Shown one piece after another: positions 18,074 to 27,369 of a DNA stretch of 64,000 nt. Each line of letters begins with the position of its first letter. Position 1 is the stretch's first letter. The stretch lies in contig CALBDS010000043.1 of the NCBI GenBank assembly GCA_937927415.1, forward strand, positions 62,001 through 126,000, in the 5' to 3' direction. The translations under genes were made by a program, and so were the position numbers. The notes under the pieces were generated by a model. That model ran no database searches. It saw only the letters and a list, made by a program, of their open reading frames with translations, and was not told the origin of the DNA. The DNA comes from an uncultured Rhodospirillaceae bacterium. GTDB lineage: Bacteria; Pseudomonadota; Alphaproteobacteria; Azospirillales; Azospirillaceae.

Positions 18074-19240
18074 ATGCGCCACGTGCTTCGCGTTGTCTTC
18101 CTTCTTGCGCTTCTGGCCTTGGGAGGGGCCGGCTACTGGTACTTCATCGACCAGGGGGGTACGGTCGGCCAGTTGACGGCCCTGGTGCAGGGCTGGGGCA
18201 AGGGCACCCCGGCGGCACCGCCAGCACCCGCGGGTGCGGCCCCTGCCCGTCCGCTGCCGGTGGAAGCGGTGAAGGCCAAGACCGGCGCCGTCACCCGCAC
18301 CGTGACCGCCGTCGGCTCGCTGATGTCCAACGAATCGGTGGTTGTCCGCCCCGAAGTGGCCGGACGCATCACCACCATCGCCTTTGCCGAGGGCGAGCCG
18401 GTGAAGAAGGGTGCCGTCCTGATCCGCCTGGACGACGCCGTCGCCCGCGCCACCCTGGCCCAGGCGCAGGCCAGCCTGGTGTTTTCCCGCAACGACCTGA
18501 ACCGCGCGGCGGAACTGTTCCGCCAAAGCTCCGGCACCGCCAAGGCGCGCGAACAGGCGCTGGCCAAGCTGCAGGCCGACGAGGCGGCGGTGCAACTGGC
18601 CCAGGCGCAGCTGGACAAGCTGACCCTGATCGCCCCCTTCGACGGGGTGCTGGGTCTGCGCTCGGTGTCGGTGGGTGACGTGGTGCAGCCGGGGGCGGCC
18701 ATCGTCAATCTGGAAGCCATCGACCAGTTGAAGCTGGATTTCCGCGTGCCCGAAGCCTACCTGCCCGCGGTGCGGGTCGGCCAGACGCTGAACGTGTCGG
18801 TGGACGCCTTTCCCGGCCGCAGCTTCCAGGGCACGGTCTATGCCATCAACCCGCTTTTGGACGTGAACGGCCGCGCGGTGGTGATCCGGGCGCGGGTGCC
18901 CAACGCCGGGCTTGAACTGCGCCCCGGCCTGTTCGCCCGCGTGGTGCTGGCGCTGACGGAAAACCCCAGCGCCGTGCTGGTGCCGGAACAGGCGCTGTTC
19001 GCCCAGGGGCAGCAACAGCTTCTCTACCGCGTGGCGGATGGCAAGGCGACGCTGACCAAGGTCAAGATCGGCGTGCGCCGCAACGGCGAGGTGGAAATCC
19101 TCGACGGTGTGACCACCGACGACACCGTCATCACCGGCGGTCAGATCAAGATCCGCGACGGCGCCCCCGTGGCGGTGGTGGGCGCCCCCCCCGCCGGGGA
19201 TCAGGCCAAGCCCGCCCAGACCAAGCCGACGGGGTCGTAA
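18074..19240 (+). CDS. RND efflux periplasmic adaptor subunit (MFP)
   Basis: 388 aa. An N-terminal membrane anchor (about 4-24, ending GYWYFIDQ) is followed by the HlyD/AcrA layout. A lipoyl half (SNESVVVRPEVAGRITTIAFAEGEPVKKGAVLIRLD, about 75-115) is followed by a coiled-coil hairpin (about 118-180), the second lipoyl half (LDKLTLIAPFDGVLGLRSVSVGDVV) and beta-barrel and membrane-proximal domains. It bridges the inner-membrane permease to an outer-membrane channel. No lipobox is visible, so it is held by the N-terminal helix. The permease starts three bases after its stop. No TolC-type channel gene is nearby, so a shared channel is likely. Confidence 0.94.
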   Translation: MRHVLRVVFLLALLALGGAGYWYFIDQGGTVGQLTALVQGWGKGTPAAPPAPAGAAPARPLPVEAVKAKTGAVTRTVTAVGSLMSNESVVVRPEVAGRITTIAFAEGEPVKKGAVLIRLDDAVARATLAQAQASLVFSRNDLNRAAELFRQSSGTAKAREQALAKLQADEAAVQLAQAQLDKLTLIAPFDGVLGLRSVSVGDVVQPGAAIVNLEAIDQLKLDFRVPEAYLPAVRVGQTLNVSVDAFPGRSFQGTVYAINPLLDVNGRAVVIRARVPNAGLELRPGLFARVVLALTENPSAVLVPEQALFAQGQQQLLYRVADGKATLTKVKIGVRRNGEVEILDGVTTDDTVITGGQIKIRDGAPVAVVGAPPAGDQAKPAQTKPTGS

Positions 19241-19243
19241 ACC

Positions 19244-22200
19244 ATGGTTCTGTCCGACATCTCCGTCCGCCGCCCGGTGCTGGCGACCGTGATGAGTCTG
19301 GCGCTGATGCTGATCGGCATCGTGTCGTACCAGCGGCTGTCCGTGCGCGAATACCCCAAGATCGACGAGCCGGTGGTCAACGTCACCACCACCTATCAGG
19401 GTGCATCGGCCGAGATCATCGAATCGCAGGTGACCCAGCCGCTGGAGGAATCCCTGGCGGGCATCGAGGGCATCGACGTCATCTCCTCGGTCAGCCGCGC
19501 GGAAAAGAGCCAGATCACCCTGCGCTTCCGCCTGACCCGCGATGTGGACGAGGCGGCCAACGACGTGCGCGACCGCGTGGGCCGCGCCCGCGGCCAGCTT
19601 CCCGACGCGGTGGACGAGCCGATCATCGCCAAGGTGGAGGCCGACGCCCAGCCCATCATCTATCTGGCCTTTTCCAGCGACCGCCATTCGCCGCTGGAGG
19701 TGACCGACTTCGCCGACCGCTATGTGAAGGACCGGCTGCAGAACCTGCCCGGTGTTGCGGAGGTGCGCATCTTCGGCGAGCGCAAGTTCTCCATGCGCAT
19801 CTGGCTCGATCCCCAGCGCATGGCCGCCTACAACATCACGCCGCAGGACGTGGAAAACGCGCTCAAGCGGCAGAACGTGGAAATCCCGGCGGGCCGCGTG
19901 GAAAGCGTGGCGCGGGAATTCACCGTGGTGTCGGAAACCGATCTGCGCACGCCGGCCGAATTCGACCAGATCATCCTGCGCGACGAATCGGGCTATCTGG
20001 TGCGGCTGCGCGACGTGGGTCATGCCGAACTGGGGGCGCGGGACGAACGGGTCAGCGCCCGCTTCCTGGGCAAGAGTGCGGTGGCGCTGGGCGTGGTCAA
20101 GCAGTCCACCGCCAACCCGCTGGAGGTATCGGAGGCGGTGCAGGCCAACCTGCCCCGCATCCGCGAGGTTCTGCCCGAGGGGATGGGCGTGGAGGTGGGC
20201 TATGACAGCTCCATCTTCATCGCCAAATCCATCGACGCGGTGTTCCACACCATCTTCGAAGCCATCATTCTGGTGGTGCTGGTCATCTTCTTCTTCCTGC
20301 GGTCCCTGCGGGCGACGCTGGTGCCGCTGGTGACGATTCCGGTGTCGCTGATCGGCGCGTTCGCGCTGATGTACCTGTTCAACTTCTCCATCAACACCCT
20401 GACCCTGCTGGCAATGGTGCTGGCCATCGGTCTGGTGGTGGACGACGCCATCGTCATGCTGGAGAACATCTACCGTCACATCGAAGAAGGGGTTCATCCC
20501 TTCAAGGCGGCGCTGGACGGGTCGAAGGAGATCGGCTTCGCCGTCGTCGCCATGACCATCACGCTGGCGGCGGTGTACGCCCCCATCGGCTTCATGACCG
20601 GGCGCACCGGGCGCCTGTTCACCGAATTCGCCCTGACCCTGGCCGGGGCGGTGCTGGTGTCGGGCTTCGTCGCCCTGTCGCTGTCGCCGATGATGTGCTC
20701 CAAGCTGCTGCGGCACGAGGCCAAGCATGGCTTCTTCTACACCCTGATCGAAAAGTTCCTGGTCGGGATGACCGAGGGGTATCGGGCGCTGCTGCGGCTG
20801 TCGCTCAGGGCGCGTCCGCTGATCCTGCTGATCGGCGCCGGGGTGGCGGTGGCAAGCTGGGTGCTGGTCAAGAGCCTGCCCAGCGAACTGGCCCCCACCG
20901 AGGACCGCGGCACCATCGTGTCGATCGCCATCGCGCCCGAAGGCTCGACGCTGGACTATACCAGCACCTACGCCCGCATGATGGAAGGCACCTTCGCCAA
21001 GCTGGAGGAGGCGGAGAAGTATTTCATGGTGGTGGGCTTCCCGGTGGTCAATCAGGCCATCAGCTTCATGCGGCTGAAGGACTGGGACCTGCGCACCGTC
21101 AAGCAGCAGCAGGTGGTGGCCGGGCTGGCCCCTAAGCTGTTCGGCATTCCGGGCGTGCTGGCCTTTGCCGTCAACCCGCCGTCGCTGGGGCAGAGTGCCA
21201 CCGACAAGCCGATCAACTTCGTCATCCAGACATCGCTGGGCTATGCCGATCTGCAAAAGATGCTGGATACCCTGCTGGCCGAGGCGCGCAAGAACCCCGG
21301 CCTGATGAACATCGACACCGACCTGAAGCTGAACAAGCCGGAATTGCGCATCTCCATCGACCGCGACAAGGCCGCCGATCTGGGCGTGGAGGTGGAAACC
21401 GTCGGCCGCACCCTGGAAACCTTCCTGGGCGGGCGGCAGGTGACGCGGTTCAAGCGCGACGGCAAACAGTACGACGTGGTGGTGCAGGTGGCCGACACCG
21501 ACCGCCGCAACCCCGACAACATCGCCGCCATCTATGTCCGCGGCAGCCGTGGACAGATGATATCGCTGGCCAATCTGGTCAAGATCGAAGAGCGGGTGGC
21601 CCCGCGCGAACTGAACCACTTCAACAAGCTGCGCTCGGTCACCGTCACCGCCACCCTGGCGCCGGGCTATTCCCTGGGCGAGGCGCTGACCTTCCTCAAC
21701 GGGGCGGCGGAACGGGTGCTGCCGGCGGCGGCGCAGACCGATTACGGCGGGCAGAGCCGCGAATTCCGCGAATCCTCCGCCGGGCTGTACGTCACCTTCA
21801 TCCTGGCGCTGGCCTTTATCTATCTGGTGCTGGCCGCCCAGTTCGAAAGCTTCGTCGATCCCTTCGTCATCATGCTGACGGTGCCGCTGTCCATGACCGG
21901 GGCCTTGCTGGGGCTGAAGCTGACCGGCGGCACCATGAACGTCTACAGCCAGATCGGTCTGGTGACGCTGGTGGGCCTCATCACCAAGCACGGCATCCTG
22001 ATCGTGGAGTTCGCCAACCAGCTCCAGCACGCCGGCACCGAGATCCGCAAGGCGGTCGAGGAAGCCGCCGTGCTGCGCCTGCGCCCCATCCTGATGACCA
22101 CGGGGGCGATGGTGCTGGGGGCCGTGCCGCTGGCCATGGCCACGGGCGCCGGTGCCGAAAGCCGTCAGGCCATCGGCATCGTCATCGTCGGCGGCATGAT

Positions 22201-22336
22201 GCTGGGCACCGTGCTGACCCTGTTCGTGGTGCCGGTGGTCTACAGCTATCTCGCCCGCAAGAAGGCGGGGACGGCGGATGCCCACCACGACCCGCACGGT
22301 CACCACCCAGGTGCTGCCCCGCACCCGGCGGAGTAA
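19244..22336 (+). CDS. RND multidrug efflux permease (AcrB/MexB-type)
   Basis: 1030 aa, the standard length of HAE1-type RND pumps. It begins DISVRRPVLATVMSLALMLIG and has twelve membrane helices in two halves, each with a large periplasmic loop. The proton-relay helix 4 carries LAIGLVVDDAIVMLENIYRH (with the paired aspartates), and the second half ends GLITKHGILIVEFANQ, the matching helix 10-11 region. It pumps lipophilic compounds out of the periplasm or membrane using the proton gradient. It forms an operon with the adaptor and ends at a strong terminator. The substrate range cannot be read from the sequence. Confidence 0.95.
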   Translation: MVLSDISVRRPVLATVMSLALMLIGIVSYQRLSVREYPKIDEPVVNVTTTYQGASAEIIESQVTQPLEESLAGIEGIDVISSVSRAEKSQITLRFRLTRDVDEAANDVRDRVGRARGQLPDAVDEPIIAKVEADAQPIIYLAFSSDRHSPLEVTDFADRYVKDRLQNLPGVAEVRIFGERKFSMRIWLDPQRMAAYNITPQDVENALKRQNVEIPAGRVESVAREFTVVSETDLRTPAEFDQIILRDESGYLVRLRDVGHAELGARDERVSARFLGKSAVALGVVKQSTANPLEVSEAVQANLPRIREVLPEGMGVEVGYDSSIFIAKSIDAVFHTIFEAIILVVLVIFFFLRSLRATLVPLVTIPVSLIGAFALMYLFNFSINTLTLLAMVLAIGLVVDDAIVMLENIYRHIEEGVHPFKAALDGSKEIGFAVVAMTITLAAVYAPIGFMTGRTGRLFTEFALTLAGAVLVSGFVALSLSPMMCSKLLRHEAKHGFFYTLIEKFLVGMTEGYRALLRLSLRARPLILLIGAGVAVASWVLVKSLPSELAPTEDRGTIVSIAIAPEGSTLDYTSTYARMMEGTFAKLEEAEKYFMVVGFPVVNQAISFMRLKDWDLRTVKQQQVVAGLAPKLFGIPGVLAFAVNPPSLGQSATDKPINFVIQTSLGYADLQKMLDTLLAEARKNPGLMNIDTDLKLNKPELRISIDRDKAADLGVEVETVGRTLETFLGGRQVTRFKRDGKQYDVVVQVADTDRRNPDNIAAIYVRGSRGQMISLANLVKIEERVAPRELNHFNKLRSVTVTATLAPGYSLGEALTFLNGAAERVLPAAAQTDYGGQSREFRESSAGLYVTFILALAFIYLVLAAQFESFVDPFVIMLTVPLSMTGALLGLKLTGGTMNVYSQIGLVTLVGLITKHGILIVEFANQLQHAGTEIRKAVEEAAVLRLRPILMTTGAMVLGAVPLAMATGAGAESRQAIGIVIVGGMMLGTVLTLFVVPVVYSYLARKKAGTADAHHDPHGHHPGAAPHPAE

Positions 22337-22355
22337 AGACAGGCGTGTAACGCTC

Positions 22356-22388
22356 AGGACGGAACCATCAGGTTCCGTCCTTTATTTT
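22356..22388 (+). terminator. Strong terminator after the RND permease
   Basis: An 11-bp perfect stem (22356-22366 with 22371-22381) with loop ATCA is followed by TTATTTTT. The stop codon of the convergent fic gene (22382-22384) lies inside the T tract. Confidence 0.92.
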
Positions 22389-22969
22389 TGATCGCACCCG
22401 ATCATCTGTGCAATCAACGCGGCCAAAGGCCCTTCATTGCCGTGAAAACTGTGGATCATGGCGTTCATCACACGGTCGCGGTCCAAGCACTCTTCATCAC
22501 AGGCGAACCCTGCGCGGGTTGCCCGCAGCGTGAGAAAGGCAAGCTGGGTACGGCCATTCCCCTCCCGGAAAGGATGAACCGCGTTGATGTCTCCGAGATA
22601 ATGGGCCGCACGGGCTGCAAACGCGGGGGCCGGCAGGCCAATCAGCCGGTTTTCCGCCGATAACTGCGCGAAAATACCGGCCATCTCCCGGTCAATGTGT
22701 TCAGGATAGCAGAACCAATTCCCGCCTTTACCGATGCGGATGCGGCGAGGCTCTCCGGCCCATTCATAGACATCCTGAAAAAAATGCCGATGAATCGCTT
22801 TGTAATGCGCATAGTCCATATCGCCTTCGGGCCAGACCTCTTCAGCCCGAATCAGGAACATAGCCATTTCGAATTGCTCAAGTTCCTGAGCGTCCTTGAT
22901 ACCGGCCCGATTCCTCAAGACATGCGTGCCGGGATAGCACAGGGGGTCCTCATCCGCCCCATACATCAT
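22382..22969 (-). CDS. fic: Fic-family toxin (adenylyltransferase)
   Basis: 195 aa. The catalytic motif HPFREGNGRTQ (132-142) is complete: His132 plus the phosphate-binding Asn and Arg. The substrate-binding flap region (KGGNWFCYPEHI, 81-92) is present, and the fold starts with the usual YPGTHVLRNRAGI. Fic proteins transfer AMP (or another nucleotide part) to Ser/Thr/Tyr of a target such as DNA gyrase and topoisomerase IV in VbhT/FicT types. No inhibitory SxxxEG helix is seen inside this protein, which fits class I with a separate antitoxin. That antitoxin is the upstream gene, overlapping as TGATG at 22969. Adjacent ATGs at 22969 and 22966 could both start translation. Confidence 0.93.
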   Translation of the reverse strand: MMYGADEDPLCYPGTHVLRNRAGIKDAQELEQFEMAMFLIRAEEVWPEGDMDYAHYKAIHRHFFQDVYEWAGEPRRIRIGKGGNWFCYPEHIDREMAGIFAQLSAENRLIGLPAPAFAARAAHYLGDINAVHPFREGNGRTQLAFLTLRATRAGFACDEECLDRDRVMNAMIHSFHGNEGPLAALIAQMIGCDQK

Positions 22970-23178
22970 CAGGGTTTGGACGCCCTGACCTGAAAATGCT
23001 TCCGGATCGCGGCACGCCGTTGCGCCGGGGACAACCCCAACCGATCGAATTCGGCAAAGGTCTTTTCCAGGGCGGGGGACAAAACCATCCCTTCGACAGA
23101 ACAGATCCTGGCGGCAAAGGACCGCGCCAGGGACATACCGACAGAGCCGCCCGGCTTTTTCACCCGATCGTCAGGCAT
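22969..23178 (-). CDS. VbhA-like antitoxin of the Fic toxin
   Basis: 69 aa, directly upstream of and translationally coupled to fic. The helix ARSFAARICSVEGMVLSPALEKTFAEFDRLG matches the small three-helix VbhA/FicA antitoxins. The inhibitory Glu-Gly pair is present in RICSVEG. The usual Ser/Thr four positions before the Glu is Ile here, while a Ser sits two positions before; the Glu is the residue that blocks ATP binding, so inhibition is still expected. The C-terminus (LSPAQRRAAIRKHFQ) is basic. The call rests on gene order plus this motif. Confidence 0.85.
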   Translation of the reverse strand: MPDDRVKKPGGSVGMSLARSFAARICSVEGMVLSPALEKTFAEFDRLGLSPAQRRAAIRKHFQVRASKP

Positions 23179-23216
23179 GTTTGCGTTTCCTCACGCCATG
23201 GCTGGAGAAGCACCCA

Positions 23217-24257
23217 TCACTTCCGTTCCCACACCTTGGTTTCGATGTAGCGGCTGGCAAGGAAGCGGTAGGTCATCTTCTGCAACTGTTCCACCGCCAT
23301 CGACCGTTCGATGGGCACGCCGTCCCAGGCCTGCAGCAATTCCTCCCACTCCATCAACTGGGTGCGCAGGTCGTCGCGGATCTTGCGGATGAAGGTGACG
23401 GTGGTGTCGAAGGCTTTCAGCGCACCGACGATTTCGCCGGTCTGGGCGTCGGCCTGCTCGAAGATCGAATCATACCGGCGCAGGGGCTTCTTGATCATCC
23501 CCTGCATGCGGGAAATCTCGCTGACCAGCAGCCGGTCGGTGCGGTAGAGCTGGGCCATGCGGGTCAGGTTTTCGGCGATGGTGCGGATGTGCTTGAAACG
23601 GTCGCGCAACGCCTCGATGTAGGACAACTCCTGCGCCAGATCGTCGATGCGGTCGTTGATGTACTGCTCGGCGTTGTCGGTGATGCCCAGCTTTTCGGCA
23701 ATCTGGGCATAGGCGGTCTTCAGCCGGGTCTTGGTCTGGGGATCCTCGACCACCTGCTCCAACTCGTCGAGATCGACCACGATCATTTCCGATCCGGTCA
23801 CCCATGACACGATCTGCACCGTGATACGCCCCTTGGCGATCATCAGGTGCTGCGGCTCCACCGACCACGAGGCGCTGCCGTCCAGCAGTTCGCCGGGGAT
23901 CTTCTCGCCGGGGCGGATCTGCTTCACATAGGCCAGCCCCTTTTCCACCATCTCCAGCAGCTTGGCGTCGTTGCTGCCGTCCTTGATGTCGAACGACTCC
24001 TTCAGCGTCTTGAACGGCAGCGAGGCTTTCAGATCGCCCAGCGTGATGTTCAGGACCGGCTGCTTGCTGTTCGCATCCGTGGCGAAATAGGCGCCGGAGA
24101 TGCTGAACACCTTGTGTTCGAAATCGAAATGGGTGTCGCGCGGTGCCGCGGGGGCCGCCGCACCCGCACCCCCGGTTTCCGCGGGCACCGGACCATCCGC
24201 GCCCTCGGGCACGGGGGATGGGGCCTCTGCGGCCAGGGTAGCGTTCGAATCACTCAT
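23217..24257 (-). CDS. Hypothetical protein, 346 aa, helical C-terminus
   Basis: Not recognised. An Ala/Pro-rich, disordered-looking start (about 5-40) precedes a mixed domain (about 42-165; FDFEHKVFSISGAYFATD, EKIPGELLDGSASWSVEPQHLMIAKGRIT). A long charged helical region follows (about 170-330; with repeated LxxxA and RxxLxxLxxR patterns such as RFKHIRTIAENLTRMAQLYR), likely coiled coil. There is no signal peptide or membrane helix, so it is probably cytoplasmic. I took the ATG at 24257; it lacks a clear ribosome binding site, and the frame is open further upstream to 24350. It is a single gene, 38 bases downstream of the antitoxin start region and on the same strand. Confidence 0.8.
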   Translation of the reverse strand: MSDSNATLAAEAPSPVPEGADGPVPAETGGAGAAAPAAPRDTHFDFEHKVFSISGAYFATDANSKQPVLNITLGDLKASLPFKTLKESFDIKDGSNDAKLLEMVEKGLAYVKQIRPGEKIPGELLDGSASWSVEPQHLMIAKGRITVQIVSWVTGSEMIVVDLDELEQVVEDPQTKTRLKTAYAQIAEKLGITDNAEQYINDRIDDLAQELSYIEALRDRFKHIRTIAENLTRMAQLYRTDRLLVSEISRMQGMIKKPLRRYDSIFEQADAQTGEIVGALKAFDTTVTFIRKIRDDLRTQLMEWEELLQAWDGVPIERSMAVEQLQKMTYRFLASRYIETKVWERK

Positions 24258-24441
24258 GAACAGGCCATGCCATCGACATTCCGTAACCCCGGATGCGGAA
24301 GATCCGTACCCGATCCGACCACTTAAGCGCAACCCGGTCCCGGTGGGCAACGCGGGATACTCTGCGTCCCAACGTCACAGCCGGTTTCCGCCACCAATCC
24401 CCCGGCGTGAGCCAACAATACCAGGGTATGCGACTGACAGC

Positions 24442-25731
24442 TTACAGCAAATCCCGCAGCCGGAACCAGAGCATCCCCAGCACCAGCGCCGGTGTGCGGG
24501 CCAGACGCCCGCCCGGAAACGCCATATGGGGGATGCGGGCCATAACGTCAAACCGCCCGGCGGTGCCGTCGATGGCCTCGGCCATCAGGGCGCCGGCCAT
24601 GCCGCTCAGCGCGACGCCATGGCCGGAATAGCCGTGGGCGAAACAGGTGGTGGGCGACAGCCGCCCGATCTGGGGCATGCGGTTGACGGTGATGGCGACC
24701 TTGCCGCCCCAGCAATGGGTCAGCCGCACCCCGGCCAGGTGCGGGAACAGCCGCAGCATCTTGGCGCGCAGCGACCGCGCCAGCCCCGGCCGGTCCAGCC
24801 CGGAATAGCTGACCTCCCCCCCGAACAGCAGCCGGTGATCGGGGGAGCGGCGGAAATAATTCAGCACGAAGTTCATGTCCGACACCGCGGCGTTGCCGGG
24901 CAGCAGCGACTCCGCCCGTTCCGCCCCCAGCGGCTCGGTGGCGGCGATGTATGTCGCAACCGGCATCACCATGCGCGCCAGCCCCGGCACCAGCCCGCCG
25001 AGATAGGCATTGCCCGCCAGCACCAGGAAACGCGCCCGCACCCGCCCGCGGCCGGTTTCCGCCACGGGGTTCGCCCCGGTGTCCAGCCGGACCACCCGGC
25101 TGTTCTCGAAGATGCGCACCCCGGCGGCCCGCGCGGCGTCGGCCAGACCCAAGGCATAGTTCAGCGGGTGGATGTGCCCGCTGCGGGCATCGTACAGACC
25201 GCCGATGATCCGGGGGCTGTCCACCACCGTACGCGCCTCCGCCGCATCGATCAGACGGGCATGGCCATAGCCGCAGGGGCCGCGCAGTTCGGCGTCCAGA
25301 TCGGCCAGTTCGGCCATGTGCCGGGGCTTCAGCGCCGCCAGCAGATAGCCCCACGTCAGATCGCAGGCGATGGCGTGACGGGTCACCCGCCGTTCCAGCC
25401 GGCTCTTGGCCTCTTCCCCCAGATCCCACAGGATGCGGGCATCCCCCTCCCCCATCATGCGGGTCATGGCGGAATAGGGCTTGTTGTAGCCGGTGATGAT
25501 CTGGCCGCCGTTGCGCCCCGAGGCACCCCACCCCACCCGCTCCGCCTCCAGCACGATGACGCTGTAGCCGCGTTCGGCCAGTTCCAGGGCGGTGGTCAGG
25601 CCGGTGTAGCCGGCGCCGACGACGCAGACGTCGCACGATTCGTCCCCCGCCAGCGCCGGATGGGCCGGGTGCGGGTTGGCGGAATCGGCGTACCATGACG
25701 GTGCGTGCTGGGCGGGTGTCGCATGGGTCAT
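24442..25731 (-). CDS. puuB: FAD-dependent oxidoreductase, gamma-glutamylputrescine oxidase type
   Basis: 429 aa of the DAO (glycine/D-amino acid oxidase) fold. The FAD-binding GxGxxG is DVCVVGAGYTGLTTALELAERGYSV, followed by ERVGWGASGRNGGQI, a PuuB hallmark. The C-terminal part has WGGKVAITVNRMPQIGRL and GYSGHGVALSGMAG, again typical of PuuB. The enzyme oxidises gamma-glutamylputrescine to the aldehyde with release of peroxide. The divergent gene is a PuuA-type glutamine synthetase, which makes that substrate, so the pair supports polyamine use. Start: ATG at 25731; a TTG at 25767 is preceded by AAGGAG and is a real alternative. Confidence 0.85.
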   Translation of the reverse strand: MTHATPAQHAPSWYADSANPHPAHPALAGDESCDVCVVGAGYTGLTTALELAERGYSVIVLEAERVGWGASGRNGGQIITGYNKPYSAMTRMMGEGDARILWDLGEEAKSRLERRVTRHAIACDLTWGYLLAALKPRHMAELADLDAELRGPCGYGHARLIDAAEARTVVDSPRIIGGLYDARSGHIHPLNYALGLADAARAAGVRIFENSRVVRLDTGANPVAETGRGRVRARFLVLAGNAYLGGLVPGLARMVMPVATYIAATEPLGAERAESLLPGNAAVSDMNFVLNYFRRSPDHRLLFGGEVSYSGLDRPGLARSLRAKMLRLFPHLAGVRLTHCWGGKVAITVNRMPQIGRLSPTTCFAHGYSGHGVALSGMAGALMAEAIDGTAGRFDVMARIPHMAFPGGRLARTPALVLGMLWFRLRDLL

Positions 25732-25932
25732 ACCGGCTGGGATATCCCGCACCTTCCCCGCGGTCAACCGCTCCTTGATGACGAAACAGTGTCAAGATGA
25801 CGAATGGCAGCATTTAAATGCCGCAGGAACATTTACCCCCCTGGCGGCGCCCCCCCGTTCGGCACCATATTGTCGAGACGCGCAACGGCAAGGAGGCGTC
25901 CGCCCCGATCATGGCGGCGGGCCGATTGTTTC

Positions 25933-27276
25933 ATGGCCTTTATGGATGACTTCATCAAAAAGAATCGCATAACCGAAGTTGAATGTCTGGTGCCCGACAT
26001 GTCGGGTATTGCGCGGGGAAAGATCGTTCCCGCTGAAAAGTTCCTCCGCATCCTGCGCGACCGCGGCCTGCGGTTGCCGGAAGCCATCTTCGTCCAGACC
26101 GTGACCGGCGACTACCCGGAGGACGAGGACGTCACGTCGGACGAGAACTCCGACGTCTATATGATTCCCGATGAACGGACGATCCGTTTCGTTCCTTGGT
26201 ACAAGGAACCGACCGCCCAGGTCATCACCGACTGCGTGTATCACGACGGCTCGGCCGTGGATTTCGCCCCGCGCCATGTGTTGAAGAACGTTCTGAAGCT
26301 GTACGAGGAGCGCGGGTGGAAGCCCATCGTGGCGCCCGAGCTGGAATTCTTCCTGGTCCAGGTCAACAAGGATCCCGATTACCCGCTGGCGCCGCCGGTC
26401 GGCCGGTCGGGCCGCATCGAAAGCGGGCGGCAGGCGTTCGGCATCGACGCGGTGAACGAGTTCGATCCGATCTTCGAAGACATCTATGATTTCTGCGAAG
26501 CCCAGGATATCGACATCGACACCCTGACCCACGAAGCCGGGGCCGCGCAGATCGAGATCAACTTCAACCACGGCGACGCGCTGGAACTGGCCGACCAGGC
26601 GTTCCTGTTCAAGCGCACGGCCCGCGAAGCCGCCTTCCGCCATCAGGTCTACGCCACCTTCATGGCCAAGCCGATGCAGGGCGAACCGGGCAGCGCCATG
26701 CACATCCACCAGTCGGTGGTCGATCTGGACAGCGGGCGCAACCTGTTCGCCAACCCCGACGGCAGCGACAGCGAACTGTTCATGGCCCATCTGGCGGGGC
26801 TGCAGAAGTTCCTGCCCTATGTGATGCCGCTGCTGGCGCCCAACGTGAACTCGTTCCGCCGGCTGGTGCCCAATTCGGACGCGCCGATCAACGTCCATTG
26901 GGGCCGCGACAACCGCACCACCGGCCTGCGCGTGCCGGTGTCCACGCCCGAAGCGCGGCGAGTGGAAAACCGGGTGGCGGGGGCCGACGCCAACCCCTAT
27001 CTGGCGATGGCCGCGTCGCTGGCCTGCGGTTATCTGGGCATGTCCATGGGGCTGGAGCCGTCGGATCCCATCAAGGGGTCGGCTTATCGTCTGGCCTACA
27101 GCCTGCCGCGGCATCAGTCGGAGTCGCTGGCGAAGTTCAACGGCTGCAAGCCGGTGCGCGAGGTGCTGGGCGAACGCTTCATCGAAGCCTTCACCTGCGT
27201 CAAGGAAGCCGAGTATCAGGCGTACAACCGCGTCATCAGCTCGTGGGAGCGGGAAAATCTGCTGCTGAACGTCTGA
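25933..27276 (+). CDS. puuA: Glutamine synthetase family protein, gamma-glutamylputrescine synthetase type
   Basis: 447 aa, a length typical of PuuA rather than GlnA. The start IKKNRITEVECLVPDMSGIARGKIVP is the PuuA-like N-domain. The catalytic domain has VAPELEFFLV (metal-binding Glu), EAGAAQIEINF, GSAMHIHQSV (ATP-binding region) and NRTTGLRVP with the active-site Arg. The regulatory adenylylation-site motif of GlnA is not evident. It ligates glutamate to putrescine (or a similar amine) using ATP in the cytoplasm. It is divergent from the PuuB-type oxidase, leaving about 200 bases for shared control. The ATG at 25933 was chosen; nine bases on, another ATG is possible. Confidence 0.87.
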   Translation: MAFMDDFIKKNRITEVECLVPDMSGIARGKIVPAEKFLRILRDRGLRLPEAIFVQTVTGDYPEDEDVTSDENSDVYMIPDERTIRFVPWYKEPTAQVITDCVYHDGSAVDFAPRHVLKNVLKLYEERGWKPIVAPELEFFLVQVNKDPDYPLAPPVGRSGRIESGRQAFGIDAVNEFDPIFEDIYDFCEAQDIDIDTLTHEAGAAQIEINFNHGDALELADQAFLFKRTAREAAFRHQVYATFMAKPMQGEPGSAMHIHQSVVDLDSGRNLFANPDGSDSELFMAHLAGLQKFLPYVMPLLAPNVNSFRRLVPNSDAPINVHWGRDNRTTGLRVPVSTPEARRVENRVAGADANPYLAMAASLACGYLGMSMGLEPSDPIKGSAYRLAYSLPRHQSESLAKFNGCKPVREVLGERFIEAFTCVKEAEYQAYNRVISSWERENLLLNV

Positions 27277-27313
27277 GAACCGTCGTTCCGCAACACAAAC
27301 TTGTCATCACAGG

Positions 27314-27343
27314 ACCCGGCGGCCGTTCACCCGGCCGCCGGGT
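27314..27343 (+). terminator. Hairpin after the glutamine synthetase gene
   Basis: An 11-bp GC stem (27314-27324 with 27333-27343), followed only by a short TTC. It lies 38 bases past the puuA stop codon and 27 bases before the hemerythrin start. Confidence 0.6.
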
Positions 27344-27369
27344 TTCGTGTGTCATGGCAGGTTCGGGTG

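Noticed and set aside
18008..22324. 1438-codon open frame antisense to the RND efflux genes
   Set aside because: It is His/Gln/Gly-rich with no domains and mirrors the third-position bias of the real genes on the other strand. The plus-strand adaptor and permease have full family motifs.
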